Shown: positions 14,122 through 14,151 of the stretch, one piece after another
Layout: each line of letters starts with the position of its first letter
Numbering within the stretch: the first letter of the stretch is position 1
Assembly (NCBI GenBank): GCA_964531735.1
Contig: CAZHGD010000194.1
Coordinates: forward strand, 1-14,151
Reading direction: 5' to 3'
DNA: 14,151 nucleotides
Source: CAZHGD01 sp964531735
GTDB taxonomy: Bacteria > Armatimonadota > UBA10988
Made by a program: the position numbers and the translations under genes
The notes under the pieces: model-generated
Database searches by the model: none
Seen by the model: the letters and a program-made list of their open reading frames with translations, nothing else
Told to the model about the DNA's origin: nothing

Positions 14122-14145
14122 GGGGACGCCTTAATTGGGGACGCC
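14122..14145. repeat. Short direct repeat at window edge, possible margin of a repeat or mobile element
   Basis: GGGGACGCC occurs at 14122-14130 and 14137-14145, separated by TTAATT, giving a 15-bp period. The second copy runs into ACCCAT at the end of the window. The AT-rich spacer stands out from the GC-rich surroundings. Similar GGGGACGCCACCC strings border some IS200/REP-associated transposase genes as I recall them, but no transposase is in this window, so the identity is unproven. Confidence 0.4.
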
Positions 14146-14151
14146 ACCCAT

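Overview
The window is high-GC bacterial chromosome, densely packed and almost entirely on the minus strand; only one gene, at the right edge, reads forward. LPS-heptose genes point to a Gram-negative (diderm) cell. The combination of an LL-diaminopimelate aminotransferase, a CbiR-type cobamide remodelling enzyme, a large secreted beta-helix/carbohydrate-binding protein and GTG/TTG starts would suit a PVC-group (Planctomycetes/Verrucomicrobia/Lentisphaerae) or similar environmental lineage. That placement is inference and the sequence alone does not prove it.

Left block (1-3319, transcribed right to left): a compact cobamide nucleotide-loop operon, cobT > cobS > cbiR > cobU, followed by the first 38 codons of an RNA 3'-terminal-phosphate cyclase (RtcA-like) whose start overlaps the cobU stop. 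All junctions overlap by 1-8 nt except cobS/cbiR (54 nt gap). The enzymes make a coherent route: CbiR would open the nucleotide loop of a scavenged cobamide, CobU makes adenosylcobinamide-GDP, CobT activates a new lower-ligand base, and CobS joins the two. No corrin-ring synthesis gene is visible, so this looks like salvage and remodelling.

Middle and right block (3456-13005, also right to left): dapL > a small membrane protein > hldC > gmhB > GT9 heptosyltransferase > GT2 (WaaE/KdtX-like) > GT-C membrane glycosyltransferase > secreted 915-aa beta-helix protein > small secreted Cys-containing protein. From the small membrane protein to the beta-helix gene the genes overlap or lie 7-21 nt apart, which suggests one cell-envelope operon making ADP-heptose, building an LPS-type core and modifying or exporting glycan. 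A perfect 16-bp hairpin at 3398-3438 separates this block from the cobamide operon.

Right edge: a 108-nt divergent intergenic region, a forward GNAT-family acetyltransferase gene, and a short direct repeat running off the window.

The most unusual observations are: (1) a ~127-bp nested palindromic element, with 21-bp perfect inner arms, lying in frame inside the GT-C glycosyltransferase gene and encoding a proline/arginine/glycine-rich insert between two membrane helices; (2) CbiR in a cobamide salvage operon; (3) an RtcA-like RNA cyclase gene translationally coupled to cobU. No tRNA, rRNA, CRISPR array or complete insertion sequence was seen.
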